Below are positions 49,210-56,372 of a stretch of 64,000 bases of DNA, in pieces (position 1 is the stretch's first letter; each line of letters opens with the position of its first letter). Source of the DNA: Steroidobacteraceae bacterium (GTDB lineage: Bacteria; Pseudomonadota; Gammaproteobacteria; Steroidobacterales; Steroidobacteraceae). The stretch is taken from NCBI GenBank assembly GCA_019187495.1, contig JABAQN010000003.1, forward strand, positions 62,001 through 126,000. Direction: 5' to 3'. Both the position numbers and the translations under genes were made by a program. The notes beneath the pieces are model-generated. The model was given only the letters and a program-made list of their open reading frames with translations. It did no database searches and had not been told where the DNA came from.

Positions 49210-50559
49210 ATGCGCACTACTGACCTCACTTCCTGGCACCCCGCGAGCTGGCAGTCCCGTCCCGCACAGCAGCAACCGCGCTACCCCGACTCCGCCGCAC
49301 TCGAACGCGTGGTCGCCGAGTTGTCGCGCCTGCCTCCGGTGGTCGTTTCCTGGGAGGTCGAGGCGCTGCGCGAGCAACTCGCGGCCGCGCAGCGCGGTGA
49401 GGCGTTCCTGTTGCAGGGCGGCGACTGCGCCGAGACGTTCGCCGGCTGCGAGTCCGACAAGATCGCCAAGCAGCTGAAGATCCTGCTGCAGATGAGCCTC
49501 GTCCTGTTGCACGGGCTCAAGAAGCCGGTGATCCGGGTCGGGCGCATGGCGGGCCAGTACGCGAAGCCGCGCTCGGCCGATACCGAGACGCGAAACGGCG
49601 CAACGCTGCCGAGCTACCGCGGTGACCTGGTCAACCTGCCGGAGTTCACCGCCGAGGCGCGTACGCCCGATCCGGAGCTGTTGCTGCGCGGCTATGAGCG
49701 CGCGGCACTGACGCTCAATTTCGTGCGGGCGCTGGTGGCGGGTGGCTTCGCCGACCTGCACCACCCCGAGTACTGGGATCTCGGCTTCGTGCACCACTCG
49801 CCGCAGAAGGAGGCCTACCAGCGGATCGCGAACTCGATCGCCGATTCGCTCGACTTCCTCGAGGGCATCAGCGGGCGACGCGTGCACGAGGCGATTCGCG
49901 CGACTTTCTTCGCGAGCCACGAGGGCCTGCTGCTGCACTACGAGCAGGCCCAGACACGCTTCATTCCGCGCCAGAGCCGCTGGTACGACCTGTCGACCCA
50001 CATGCCCTGGATCGGGATGCGTACCGCGCAACTGGACGGCGCGCATGTCGAGTATTTCCGCGGCATCGCCAATCCGGTCGGCGTCAAGGTGGGCGCCGCG
50101 ATGGACAACGAATGGCTGCAGGGGCTCGTCGCGACCCTGAATCCGCAGAACGTGCCGGGCCGGCTCACGTTGATCCATCGCCTCGGCGTGCGGGAGATCG
50201 AGTCGGCGCTGCCGCGGATGATCAATGCGGTGCGCGAGACGGGCCACAGCGTGCTGTGGGTCTGCGATCCGATGCACGGCAACACCGAGACCAGCACCGG
50301 GGGCCTGAAGACGCGGCGCTTCGAGAACATCCTGCGCGAGATCGAGCTCGCATTCCGGATCCACCACGACATGGGCTCGGTGCTCGGCGGCGTGCACATC
50401 GAGTTGACGGGCGAGGATGTCACGGAGTGCACCGGCGGCGCGCGCGGCCTCTCCGACGCCGACCTGCAGCGCGCCTACCTCTCGACGGTCGATCCGCGGC
50501 TGAATTACGAGCAGGCGCTCGAACTCGCGCTGCTGATCGCGGAGCGCAGACGCAACTGA
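49210..50559 (+). CDS. Class II 3-deoxy-7-phosphoheptulonate (DAHP) synthase
   Basis: A 449-residue class II enzyme: WHPASWQSRPAQQQPRYPD start, LLQGGDCAETF with the metal-binding Cys, RVGRMAGQYAKPRS, WVCDPMHGNTE and the closing NYEQALELALLIA. It condenses PEP and erythrose 4-phosphate, the first step to aromatic amino acids. Class II enzymes are found in Xanthomonas-like gammaproteobacteria, plants and actinobacteria. It is divergent from the lysine-degradation pair. Confidence 0.95.
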   Translation: MRTTDLTSWHPASWQSRPAQQQPRYPDSAALERVVAELSRLPPVVVSWEVEALREQLAAAQRGEAFLLQGGDCAETFAGCESDKIAKQLKILLQMSLVLLHGLKKPVIRVGRMAGQYAKPRSADTETRNGATLPSYRGDLVNLPEFTAEARTPDPELLLRGYERAALTLNFVRALVAGGFADLHHPEYWDLGFVHHSPQKEAYQRIANSIADSLDFLEGISGRRVHEAIRATFFASHEGLLLHYEQAQTRFIPRQSRWYDLSTHMPWIGMRTAQLDGAHVEYFRGIANPVGVKVGAAMDNEWLQGLVATLNPQNVPGRLTLIHRLGVREIESALPRMINAVRETGHSVLWVCDPMHGNTETSTGGLKTRRFENILREIELAFRIHHDMGSVLGGVHIELTGEDVTECTGGARGLSDADLQRAYLSTVDPRLNYEQALELALLIAERRRN

Positions 50560-50572
50560 CCCCGCCGCCCGC

Positions 50573-50995
50573 CTATCGGTAGAGGTGGTAGAGCATCAGG
50601 TAGACCAGGACGCCCGAAGCGGACACATAGATCCACAGCGGCCAGGTCCAGCGCGCCACGCGACGGTGGCGCAGGTCATCGCGATGCAAGCCGCGCCACA
50701 CGGTCAGCAGGATCACCGGGATCGCGAGCGCAGCCAGCAGCACATGGCTGACGAGCAGCGCGTAGTACACGGGCCGGATCGCTCCCCGGCCGCGAAATTC
50801 GAAGATGGGCGCCGAAACGTGATAGGTGATGTAGCCGACGAGGAACAGCACCGAGACGGCGAACGCCGCGAGCATGAAGGCGCGATGCGCGGCGACGCGC
50901 CGCCGTGCAATCTGCACCCGCCCGACGAGCAGCAGCGCGGCGGTCGTCGCGTTCAGCGCCGCGTTCACGTGGGGAAGGAAGGTGGCGAGGCTCAT
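50573..50995 (-). CDS. DUF420 membrane protein
   Basis: A 140-residue, four-helix protein: LPHVNAALNATTAALLLVG, HRAFMLAAFAVSVLFLVGYI, LVSHVLLAALAIPVILLT and the C-terminal WPLWIYVSASGVLVYLMLYHLY, with conserved histidines at helix ends. DUF420 (YozB/CtaM-like) proteins accompany heme-copper oxidase genes and are implicated in their assembly. It is divergent from the NO-reductase-like operon and shares its control region, with the FNR-type box about 68 bases upstream of its start. A TAAGAT -10 (51010-51015) leaves a leader of about eight bases. Confidence 0.85.
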   Translation of the reverse strand: MSLATFLPHVNAALNATTAALLLVGRVQIARRRVAAHRAFMLAAFAVSVLFLVGYITYHVSAPIFEFRGRGAIRPVYYALLVSHVLLAALAIPVILLTVWRGLHRDDLRHRRVARWTWPLWIYVSASGVLVYLMLYHLYR

Positions 50996-51056
50996 CGTCT
51001 TCGCGCCGCATCTTAGGCACGGCACCCGCCGGCACGAAAAATATTTGCTTCAATCA

Positions 51057-51070
51057 TTGATCTATATCAA
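51057..51070. promoter_or_regulatory. FNR/DNR/NnrR-type operator
   Basis: TTGAT-CTAT-ATCAA is a perfect match to the FNR-family consensus TTGAT-N4-ATCAA. Its centre is about 81 bases before the ATG at 51145 and 68 bases before the divergent DUF420 start. FNR (low oxygen) and DNR/NnrR (nitric oxide) bind such sites and activate from about -41.5, which would put the start site near 51105. The -10 region there is unremarkable. Confidence 0.75.
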
Positions 51071-51144
51071 GCAAACCCCGGGTACCCCCGTGACAGATGC
51101 CCGATGGGGCGGTCAAGCTATGCAGCGGCTTTCAAGGGGGACCC

Positions 51145-51300
51145 ATGAGCGATCCGCAGAACGACAACGACAAGACTCCGTTGATGCAGCGACTGCTGGA
51201 CAACCCGTTCCTGCTGCTCTTCCTCGGCGTGTTGATCCCGATGGTCGTCTATGTACTGTGGGGCGTCATCGAAATCCTGACCATTCCCGCCGCGAAATGA
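51145..51300 (+). CDS. Small membrane subunit of a ba3/NOR-type heme-copper complex
   Basis: A 51-residue protein: short polar N-terminus (MSDPQNDNDKTPLMQRLLDN) and one transmembrane helix (PFLLLFLGVLIPMVVYVLWG). GGGGGA precedes ATG 51145. Position directly upstream of subunit II and a single helix recall the accessory subunits (subunit IIa/CbaD) of B-type oxidases, which pack against subunit I. It is the first gene after the FNR-type box. Confidence 0.7.
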   Translation: MSDPQNDNDKTPLMQRLLDNPFLLLFLGVLIPMVVYVLWGVIEILTIPAAK

Positions 51301-51340
51301 TCGCGGTCGCCATCGTTTCGCCCAAATCCGGGGACAAGCC

Positions 51341-51880
51341 ATGAGCGCAATACTGCCGCCCACTGAACAACTGTGGTGGAAACACCCGCTTGACCGCGTC
51401 GAAGGCACATGGATCGCGATCGCCTTCGTGTGGTGCCTCATCATGTTCTTCATGATGATCTACTGGCACGCGGTCGGGCGCCAGAATCTCTCGACCGTCA
51501 CCTACAAGACGACGCCCGAGCAGTTCCTGGAGAAGGCCCAGGCCGCGGTCGACAAGTACACGGTGCGGACTGATGAGGTGACCGGCAATCCGGTCGTGGC
51601 GCCACCCGAGGGTGCCGATGTGTACCTGGTCTCCCGGCTGTGGAGCTTCTGGCCGGTCTTCGAGTTCGAGAAGGACAAGACCTACCGCCTGCATCTCACG
51701 TCGATGGACTACAACCACGGCTTCTCGCTGCAGCCGACCAACCTCAATATCCAGCTCGTGCCCGGCTACGAGCACGTGGTGACGATCACGCCGAACCAGA
51801 GCGGCACCTTCTCGATCGTCTGCAACGAATTCTGCGGCATCGGCCATCACACGATGGTCGGGCGCCTCTACGTGAAATAA
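51341..51880 (+). CDS. Subunit II (CuA) of a B-type heme-copper oxidase or NO reductase
   Basis: A 179-residue protein with one N-terminal transmembrane helix (about 23-43) and a periplasmic cupredoxin domain. All CuA ligands are visible: H126 in DYNHGFS, then C161, E163, C165, H169 and M172 in CNEFCGIGHHTM. It accepts electrons from a soluble donor such as cytochrome c and passes them to subunit I. Length equals Thermus ba3 subunit II plus a few residues. It lies 14 bases before the subunit I start. Confidence 0.9.
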   Translation: MSAILPPTEQLWWKHPLDRVEGTWIAIAFVWCLIMFFMMIYWHAVGRQNLSTVTYKTTPEQFLEKAQAAVDKYTVRTDEVTGNPVVAPPEGADVYLVSRLWSFWPVFEFEKDKTYRLHLTSMDYNHGFSLQPTNLNIQLVPGYEHVVTITPNQSGTFSIVCNEFCGIGHHTMVGRLYVK

Positions 51881-51894
51881 CGGGGATCGTGACG

Positions 51895-53595
51895 ATGGCA
51901 AAAGCAACCAGCTACCGCACCTGCCCGGTCTCCGGCCTGCAGTTCGAAGTCCAGGCCGAGGGGCTGATCCGCGCCAATGCGGTGACGGCAGTCGTCTTCC
52001 TGATGATCGGCGGCATCCTGGCGCTCGGCGTCGCGCTCACGCGCTGGCCCGCGGTGCACTGGCTGCCGGCGGACACCTTCTACCAGGTCCTGACGGCGCA
52101 CGGCCTCGACATGCTGATCTTCTGGATGATCTTCTTCGAGATCGCGGTGCTCTACTTCTGCGCCTCGACGCTGCTGCGCTGTCGCATCGCGACGCCGAAG
52201 CTCGCGTGGCTCGCCTATGCGCTGATGCTGGTCGGCGCCATCATGAACAACTACGCCGTGTATCGCGGCGGCTCGAGCGTCATGATGACCTCCTACGTGC
52301 CGATGATGGCGGAGCCCTCGTTCTACCTCGGCCTGATCCTGTTCGCGGTGGGGGCGCTGATCGGCTGCTTCGTGTTCTTCGGCACGCTGGTGGTCGCCAA
52401 GCGCGACAAGACCTATGAAGGTTCGGTGCCGCTCGTGACCTTCGGCGCCATCACGGCGGCGATCATCGCGGTCTTCACGCTCGTGTCGGGCGCGATCATC
52501 CTGGTCCCGACCTGGTTGCTCTCGATCGGCGTCGTCGACCACGTGGACCCGCTGGTCTACCGCACCATCTGGTGGGCGCTCGGCCATTCGTCGCAGCAGA
52601 TCAATGTCGCCGCGCACATTTCGGTGTGGTACCTGGTCGCAGCGGTGGTATTCGGCGCCAAGCCGATGTCGGAGCGCGTCAGCCGCATGTCTTTCCTGCT
52701 CTACATCCTCTTCCTGCAGCTCGCGAGCGCGCACCACCTGCTCGCCGATCCGGGCCTCTCGACCAGCTGGAAGATCGTCAACACGAGCTACTTCATGTAC
52801 TTCGCGGTGCTCGCGTCGATGATCCACGGACTCACCGTGCCCGGTGCGATGGAAGTCGCCCAGCGCCAGAAGGGCTATGTGCGCGGCCTGTTCGAGTGGT
52901 TGCGCCGCGCACCGTGGGGCAACCCGGTGTTTTCCGGCGTGTTCATCTCGATCATCGGCTTCGGCTTCCTCGGCGGCATTTCCGGCGTGATGATGGGTAC
53001 CGAGCAGCTCAACATGCTCATCCACAACACGATCTATGTGCCGGGGCACTTCCATGCGACGGTCGTCATCGGTACGACGCTCACGTTCATGGCACTGACC
53101 TACTACCTGATTCCCGTGTTGTTCAAGCGCGAGGTCATCAATCCGGGCCTCGCGAAACTGCAGCCGTACCTGTTCGGCCTGTCGATGTATTTCTTCTGCC
53201 TCGTGATGATGGGCGCGGGCACACTCGGCGTATCGCGGCGCCACTGGGACATGGCCTTCATGGGCATGCCGGGGGCCTACGAGTGGCCGGGCGCCGCCTA
53301 CCTGATGATGGGACTGGTCGGCATCTCCGCGGTCGCGGCGATCGTCGGCGGCGGAATCTACATTTACGTGACGGTGGGCTCGCTGCTCTGGGGCAAGAAG
53401 CTCCCGGGTGGTGAACCGAGTGCGAGTTTCACGCCGGTACCGCGCGCGGCGCCGACGCTGGCCGCCCAGAGCTACGGTTCGCTCGGCTTCGCGGCGCCCG
53501 GCACGTTCGTGCTGGCGATGGTGTTCCTCGTGGCTTTCGTGCTGTACTACTTCATCAACTGGAAGTACCTCTCGACCTTGTGGGGCCTCAGCTGA
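51895..53595 (+). CDS. Heme-copper superfamily subunit I, probable NO reductase (sNOR/NorY-like)
   Basis: A 566-residue protein with about 13 helices. The six metal-binding histidines are present: H69 and H387 (low-spin heme), H231, H280 and H281 (CuB or FeB), H385 (active-site heme; VPGHFHATVV). In oxygen reductases the residue four after H231 is the cross-linked catalytic tyrosine; here it is Q235 (GHSSQQ). NO reductases replace this tyrosine (cNOR has Glu). Together with the CuA subunit, SenC and FNR-type box this argues for NO rather than O2 reduction. NCBI-style naming would be b(o/a)3-type oxidase subunit I. ATG 51895. Confidence 0.85.
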   Translation: MAKATSYRTCPVSGLQFEVQAEGLIRANAVTAVVFLMIGGILALGVALTRWPAVHWLPADTFYQVLTAHGLDMLIFWMIFFEIAVLYFCASTLLRCRIATPKLAWLAYALMLVGAIMNNYAVYRGGSSVMMTSYVPMMAEPSFYLGLILFAVGALIGCFVFFGTLVVAKRDKTYEGSVPLVTFGAITAAIIAVFTLVSGAIILVPTWLLSIGVVDHVDPLVYRTIWWALGHSSQQINVAAHISVWYLVAAVVFGAKPMSERVSRMSFLLYILFLQLASAHHLLADPGLSTSWKIVNTSYFMYFAVLASMIHGLTVPGAMEVAQRQKGYVRGLFEWLRRAPWGNPVFSGVFISIIGFGFLGGISGVMMGTEQLNMLIHNTIYVPGHFHATVVIGTTLTFMALTYYLIPVLFKREVINPGLAKLQPYLFGLSMYFFCLVMMGAGTLGVSRRHWDMAFMGMPGAYEWPGAAYLMMGLVGISAVAAIVGGGIYIYVTVGSLLWGKKLPGGEPSASFTPVPRAAPTLAAQSYGSLGFAAPGTFVLAMVFLVAFVLYYFINWKYLSTLWGLS

Positions 53596-54425
53596 TGCGG
53601 GGATGGCGGCGCTTCGCGGCAGCCCTGCTGCCGCTGACAGCCTGTGCGCCGCCAGCACTCGCCGCGGGTGACATCGAACGCGCAAGCCTCGACCGGGAGG
53701 CGGTGCTCGCGGCCAGCAGCGCGGCCGTCGGCAACGTCCCGGGCGATTATCCGATGCGTGACCGGCAGGGGCGTGAAGTGCGCCTGTCGGACTTTCGCGG
53801 GCAGCCGCTGCTCGTGAATTTCATTTTCACCGCGTGCTTCGAAGTCTGTCCGAACAGCACGGCGGCATTGCGCAAGTCGGTGGATGCGATGCGCCGCCGC
53901 TTCGGCAGCAACCAGTTCAGGGTCGTCAGCATCGGGTTCGACCAGCCGACCGATACGCCCGCGGCGCTGCGCAGCTTCGCCGCCCAGCGGCGCATCAGCG
54001 ACACGAACTGGGAGTTCCTGAGCCCCCGGGGCGAAGACGTGCCGGCGCTCGCGCGGGACTTCGGCTTCCAGTATCTGGCAACGCCGACGGGCTTCGACCA
54101 CACGTTGCAGGTCAGCATTCTCGATGCGCAAGGGCGGCTGCGGCGCCAGGTGGTCGGCGACGCCTTTTCCGCCGATTTGCTGGGCGAGCCGCTCAGGCAG
54201 CTGATTGCCGGCCGCTTGGTCGGCGACTCGGTGCGACTGACGGACCTGATCGAACGGGTGCGCATCCTCTGCTCGGTATACGATCCGGCCACCGGCGAGT
54301 ACCGCGTGAGCTACGCGCGTTACTTCGAGATCGCCGGTGGCATCACGTTCGTCGCCGGCATGCTCTGGTTCGCACTGAACGAGTGGCGCATCTCGCGTGC
54401 CGCACGGCGCCAGCTGCCGAATTGA
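53595..54425 (+). CDS. SCO1/SenC copper chaperone
   Basis: A 276-residue thioredoxin-fold protein: signal sequence with LTACAPPALAAGD, copper-binding FTACFEVCPNS (CxxxC) and the third ligand His in GFDHTLQV. An extra ~60-residue C-terminal part ends in a transmembrane helix (FEIAGGITFVAGMLWFALNE). SCO proteins deliver copper to, or reduce, the CuA site. ATG 53595 overlaps the subunit I stop (TGATG). Some similar proteins end after the thioredoxin fold; the tail may dock on the complex. Confidence 0.9.
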   Translation: MRGWRRFAAALLPLTACAPPALAAGDIERASLDREAVLAASSAAVGNVPGDYPMRDRQGREVRLSDFRGQPLLVNFIFTACFEVCPNSTAALRKSVDAMRRRFGSNQFRVVSIGFDQPTDTPAALRSFAAQRRISDTNWEFLSPRGEDVPALARDFGFQYLATPTGFDHTLQVSILDAQGRLRRQVVGDAFSADLLGEPLRQLIAGRLVGDSVRLTDLIERVRILCSVYDPATGEYRVSYARYFEIAGGITFVAGMLWFALNEWRISRAARRQLPN

Positions 54426-54453
54426 TCCGGCTGTGAACGGCGAGCCCGGCAGG

Positions 54454-54957
54454 ATGACTCGATATCTCGACATGGCGGGCCAGTTCCTGCTGTACGCCGC
54501 GTTCGCGGGAGCCATTGCCGTCTTCTCGCGCTGGCCGGTCTACCACCAGCTCGGCGCCGATGAGGCGCTGATCAAGCTGAGCATCGTCCATGAAGGGAAG
54601 CGGCTGAAGCCCTGCGTGCTGCGCACCCCCGCAGAGCTCGCGAAGCTGCCGCCCAACATGCGTGCGCAGTCGGCCTGTCCGCGGGAGCGCGCGCCGATCG
54701 TCGTGGAAGTGGATCTCGACGGCGAGCCGGCCGTGCGGCGAAGCCGGCCCGCATCCGGCCTGGCGCGCGACGGGCGGGCAGCCATCTACCAGCGGCTCGT
54801 GACCACGGCCGGCACGCATCGGGTCGTCGCGAGGATGCGCGATCGGGCGGGTGAGGAAGGGTTCGACTACCAGCTCGAAGAAACGGTCCATTTGCGCCCG
54901 GCGCAGGTGCTGGTGATCGACTTCGACCCGGCGCGCAAGGAGATTACGTTCCGATGA
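54454..54957 (+). CDS. Membrane-anchored periplasmic protein of unknown function in the heme-copper operon
   Basis: A 167-residue protein: one N-terminal transmembrane helix (about 7-25, AGQFLLYAAFAGAIAVF), then a soluble, probably beta-rich domain (LIKLSIVHEGKRL, VDLDGEPAVRRS, GTHRVVARMRD, LVIDFDPARKEITFR). Two cysteines (KPCVLR, SACPRE) could pair. I know no family. It occupies the place of orf1 in norSY-senC-orf1 of ammonia oxidisers, but I could not compare sequences. GTG 54433 is an alternative start. It overlaps the next gene by ATGA. Confidence 0.7.
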   Translation: MTRYLDMAGQFLLYAAFAGAIAVFSRWPVYHQLGADEALIKLSIVHEGKRLKPCVLRTPAELAKLPPNMRAQSACPRERAPIVVEVDLDGEPAVRRSRPASGLARDGRAAIYQRLVTTAGTHRVVARMRDRAGEEGFDYQLEETVHLRPAQVLVIDFDPARKEITFR

Positions 54958-56372
54958 TCGAAGCTTCCGACATGACGCTCGCGCCTGCCGCGCGCCGGGA
55001 ATTCGTTCCGGCGCTGGCGACACCAAAGGCCGGCATGGACTCGCTCGGGCGCGGCTGGTTGTGGCTCGGGCTGTCCGCGCTCGCCGGCTCGGGCGTGTTC
55101 GCCGTCCTGCTGGTGCTCGCGCGTACGCCACAGGTCAACCAATGGCTGCCGGTGACCGATTTCTTCCGTGTCGCGCTGATCGTGCACGTGAACCTCTCGG
55201 TACTGGTGTGGTTCGTCGCGATGGCCGGTTCGCTCTGGTCGATGGCCGGATCGAACCGCGCGCGCGGTCTCGCGTGGGTGGCACTCGGCCTCGCCGTGCT
55301 TGGCACTGCGCTGATGGTGGTGGCGCCGTTCATCGATCGCGGTGCGCCGATCATGGCGAATTACATCCCGGTGGTCGACGGCGAGGTATTCCGGGCCGGC
55401 CTCGCCATTTTCGGCGCGGGCGGCGCGGCGCTGGTGCTGCGCGCACTCCTCACGAGCCGCGAGATCGATCCGGCATTGACCGGCGATGCCGCGCTGCGCT
55501 TCGGCTTCAATGCCAGCGCGGTCGCGGCGGCGGTCGCGGTGCTCGCCTTCGGCGCGTCGCTCCTGCTCGTGCCGAGGATGCTCGATGCGCAGACCTACTA
55601 TGAAATCCTGTTCTGGGGCGGTGGCCACGCGCTGCAGTTCGTGTGGACGATCCTGATGCTCGTGGGCTGGCTGTGGCTCGCGGGTGCGACGGGCGCCCGT
55701 GTGTCGCTCAGTCCGCGCGTCATCGTGCTGCTCCTGTTGCTGGCGCTCGTCAGCGTGTTCGCCACGCCGTTCGCCTATCTGGCCGCCGATGTCACTTCCG
55801 TCGAGTTCCGCTCGATCAACACCTGGGCGATGCGCCTCGGCGGCGGCGTCTCGATCGTCCCGATCGGCCTTGCGGTGATGTTGGCCCTGGCCCAGGCGGG
55901 CAGGGTGCGCGCCGCGAGTGAGCGTCCGCTGCGCGCGGCGCTGATCGCTTCGATCGTGCTGTTCGGCGCCGGCGGCATGATCGGTACGCTGATCGACGGC
56001 AACAACGTGCGTATCCCGGCGCACTATCACGGCTGCATCGTCGCGGTGACACTCGCGCTGATGGGCCTCGTCTACGTGCTCCTGCCGAGGTTCGGGTACC
56101 GCGCGCCCGCGGGCCGCCTCGCGTGCTGGCAACCGGCGCTGTACGGTGCCGGCCAGCTGCTGCACATCATCGGGCTCGTGTGGTCCGGTGGTTACGGCGT
56201 GCAGCGCAAGGTGGCCGGCACGGAACAGGTGCTGCGCAGTGCGTCCGAAGTCGCCGGCATGGGCCTGATGGGGCTCGGCGGGCTGATCGCGATCATCGGC
56301 GGCCTGCTGTTCGTCGTGGTCGTCGTGAAGGCGATGCGGCCGCGGCCGGCGGCGACGGGGGCGACCTCATGA
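54954..56372 (+). CDS. Heme-copper-oxidase-like subunit I paralogue lacking two CuB histidines
   Basis: A 472-residue, ~12-helix protein. It keeps H78 in helix 2 (VHVNLSVLVWF), H225 in helix 6 (WGGGHALQF), and H357 and H359 (IPAHYHGC), so both hemes could be bound. The His pair expected in helix 7 is absent: residues 255-300 contain no histidine. The residue four after H225 is Phe. Binuclear O2 or NO chemistry therefore looks impossible, and heme-only electron transfer or quinone reactivity is more likely. An extra H404 lies in LLHIIGLVWSGGYG. It is coupled to the genes on both sides. Confidence 0.75.
   Translation: MIEASDMTLAPAARREFVPALATPKAGMDSLGRGWLWLGLSALAGSGVFAVLLVLARTPQVNQWLPVTDFFRVALIVHVNLSVLVWFVAMAGSLWSMAGSNRARGLAWVALGLAVLGTALMVVAPFIDRGAPIMANYIPVVDGEVFRAGLAIFGAGGAALVLRALLTSREIDPALTGDAALRFGFNASAVAAAVAVLAFGASLLLVPRMLDAQTYYEILFWGGGHALQFVWTILMLVGWLWLAGATGARVSLSPRVIVLLLLLALVSVFATPFAYLAADVTSVEFRSINTWAMRLGGGVSIVPIGLAVMLALAQAGRVRAASERPLRAALIASIVLFGAGGMIGTLIDGNNVRIPAHYHGCIVAVTLALMGLVYVLLPRFGYRAPAGRLACWQPALYGAGQLLHIIGLVWSGGYGVQRKVAGTEQVLRSASEVAGMGLMGLGGLIAIIGGLLFVVVVVKAMRPRPAATGATS

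Noticed and set aside
51868-53685. 605-codon minus-strand frame over heme-copper subunit I
   Set aside because: Antisense shadow of a membrane protein (hydrophobic codons give Glu/Asp/Arg/His runs).
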